A DNA stretch of 17,069 nucleotides from Coemansia sp. RSA 1804 (lineage: Eukaryota > Kickxellomycota > Kickxellomycetes > Kickxellales > Kickxellaceae), in contig JANBTH010000454.1 in assembly GCA_027578815.1 (NCBI GenBank), positions 1 to 17,069 on the forward strand, given 5' to 3'. A program made the translations under genes and the position numbers. This document shows, in pieces, positions 16,425 to 17,069 of this stretch. The notes below the pieces were generated by a model, which had not been told where the DNA came from, ran no database searches, and was given only the letters and a program-made list of their open reading frames with translations. Numbering within the stretch: the stretch's first letter is position 1; each line of letters opens with the position of its first letter.

Positions 16425-17069
16425 TTAATGGTGGAAGCGCATGTGCGCCATGGCCAATGCTGCCCTCCTGATTGATTTAGCAGTCTTCACAGCCGCTGTT
16501 CTGGTTGCTGTCGCAGCCTTTTTAGCTGCTGCTTTTGTTGCGGTCACCGCTTTGGCTGGTGCTTTAGCAGTCGCGGCCTCTGCTTCCAGGCAGACCAGCG
16601 TGTTACCCGTGCTATATCTGCGGAACGCCTGTGGTGGTGTCGGTGGCGGCGTCAGAGAAGCAACCATGGTCGGCGCATCAGTTGATGCCTGCGAATATGA
16701 ACGGTGTCTGGATGAATTGAGTTGCTGAGTGCAAGGCGGGTGGTTCGCAACCTCCTCCTGGAGCTGGGCACAACGATCCTCCAGCTCCTGGATCCGCTTC
16801 CTGGAGTCGGCTCTCTCAACTTTGAGAGCAGCGACAGAAGCAAGCTCCGCCTTGTTGAGTTCTCTGATCTTGTCTTGGGCATCGTCCAGTCGGCGCTTAA
16901 GCGAGTCGCACTCGCCCGCACGTTCCTTATATTTATAAGCGAGCTGAGTCACATCATGCTTGTAGAGACATTCCATGATATTGATCTGCTTTATGGCCCA
17001 CTTCCATGCTTTTTTCTCCTGATTGAGCAACGACTCGGACAGCCTCAGTTCGCTTTCAGCCCAGCTCTT
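16425..17069 (-). CDS. Coiled-coil protein with Ala/Lys-rich basic tail, 5'-truncated by window edge
   Basis: The frame is open through the right edge of the window, so the start lies outside; 214 C-terminal residues are visible. They begin with helical sequence (SWAESELRLSESLLNQEKKAW), followed by a heptad-rich charged region (KERAGECDSLKRRLDDAQDK, then IQELEDRCAQLQEEV) that should form a coiled coil. A Ser/Pro-rich hinge follows, with TPPPTPP and RRYS, resembling proline-directed and basophilic kinase sites. The last 55 or so residues are almost only Ala, Lys, Thr, Val and Arg (KAPAKAVTATKAAAKKAATA pattern), similar in composition to linker-histone tails, ending MRFHH. No N-terminal domain is visible and I do not recognise the family. 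A role binding nucleic acid or microtubules through the basic tail is possible but speculative. Confidence 0.6.
   Translation of the reverse strand, partial: KSWAESELRLSESLLNQEKKAWKWAIKQINIMECLYKHDVTQLAYKYKERAGECDSLKRRLDDAQDKIRELNKAELASVAALKVERADSRKRIQELEDRCAQLQEEVANHPPCTQQLNSSRHRSYSQASTDAPTMVASLTPPPTPPQAFRRYSTGNTLVCLEAEAATAKAPAKAVTATKAAAKKAATATRTAAVKTAKSIRRAALAMAHMRFHH

Overview
This window is from a eukaryotic nuclear genome, almost certainly a fungus. Several genes contain spliceosomal introns of about 110-220 nt with GT...AG ends (for example GTAAGG, GTAAGC and GTATGT donors, and one exact TACTAAC branch site). There are TATA-like boxes, mitochondrial targeting of a nuclear gene, and subunits of the SPX/TTM/DUF202 vacuolar transporter chaperone (VTC) complex that closely resemble the yeast proteins. 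Introns are few and short, and genes lie 0.15-2.4 kb apart. I cannot name the species; a non-Saccharomycotina, possibly early-diverging, fungus is my guess.

Layout. 141-2143 (minus): AATF/Bfr2-type ribosome biogenesis factor, three exons, the first only 10 nt. 2756-4372 (plus): mitochondrial glutamyl-tRNA(Gln) amidotransferase subunit B, one exon. 4538-5128 (minus): RABL3-like small GTPase homologue whose nucleotide-binding motifs are degenerate. 5425-7775 (minus): two-exon SPX + degenerate polyphosphate-polymerase (TTM) protein with a C-terminal membrane anchor. 8728-9174 (minus): VTC1. 9832-10272 (minus): a second, diverged VTC1-type DUF202 protein. About 2.4 kb without a supportable gene follows. 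12659-14878 (plus): full-length catalytic VTC4. 15000-15474 (minus): a tiny three-exon, two-helix membrane protein, possibly OST5/TMEM258-like. 16425-17069 (minus, running off the edge): coiled-coil protein with an Ala/Lys-rich basic tail.

The centre of interest is 5.4-14.9 kb: four consecutive genes encode a complete-looking vacuolar polyphosphate polymerase. VTC4 is the catalytic SPX-TTM-DUF202 subunit, the two DUF202 proteins would form the membrane channel part, and the pseudo-enzyme SPX-TTM protein looks like a regulatory subunit. In yeast the VTC genes are on different chromosomes, so physical clustering is notable. VTC1 and the 3' part of VTC4, in opposite orientation about 5.5 kb apart, also share a 226-bp block that differs at one base, with abrupt edges. 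Because silent sites are identical, this points to recent gene conversion (or very recent duplication) homogenising the channel domain between the two subunits.

Splice models, TATA calls and the functions of the degenerate and small genes are inferred by reading the sequence. No database search or transcript data were available.
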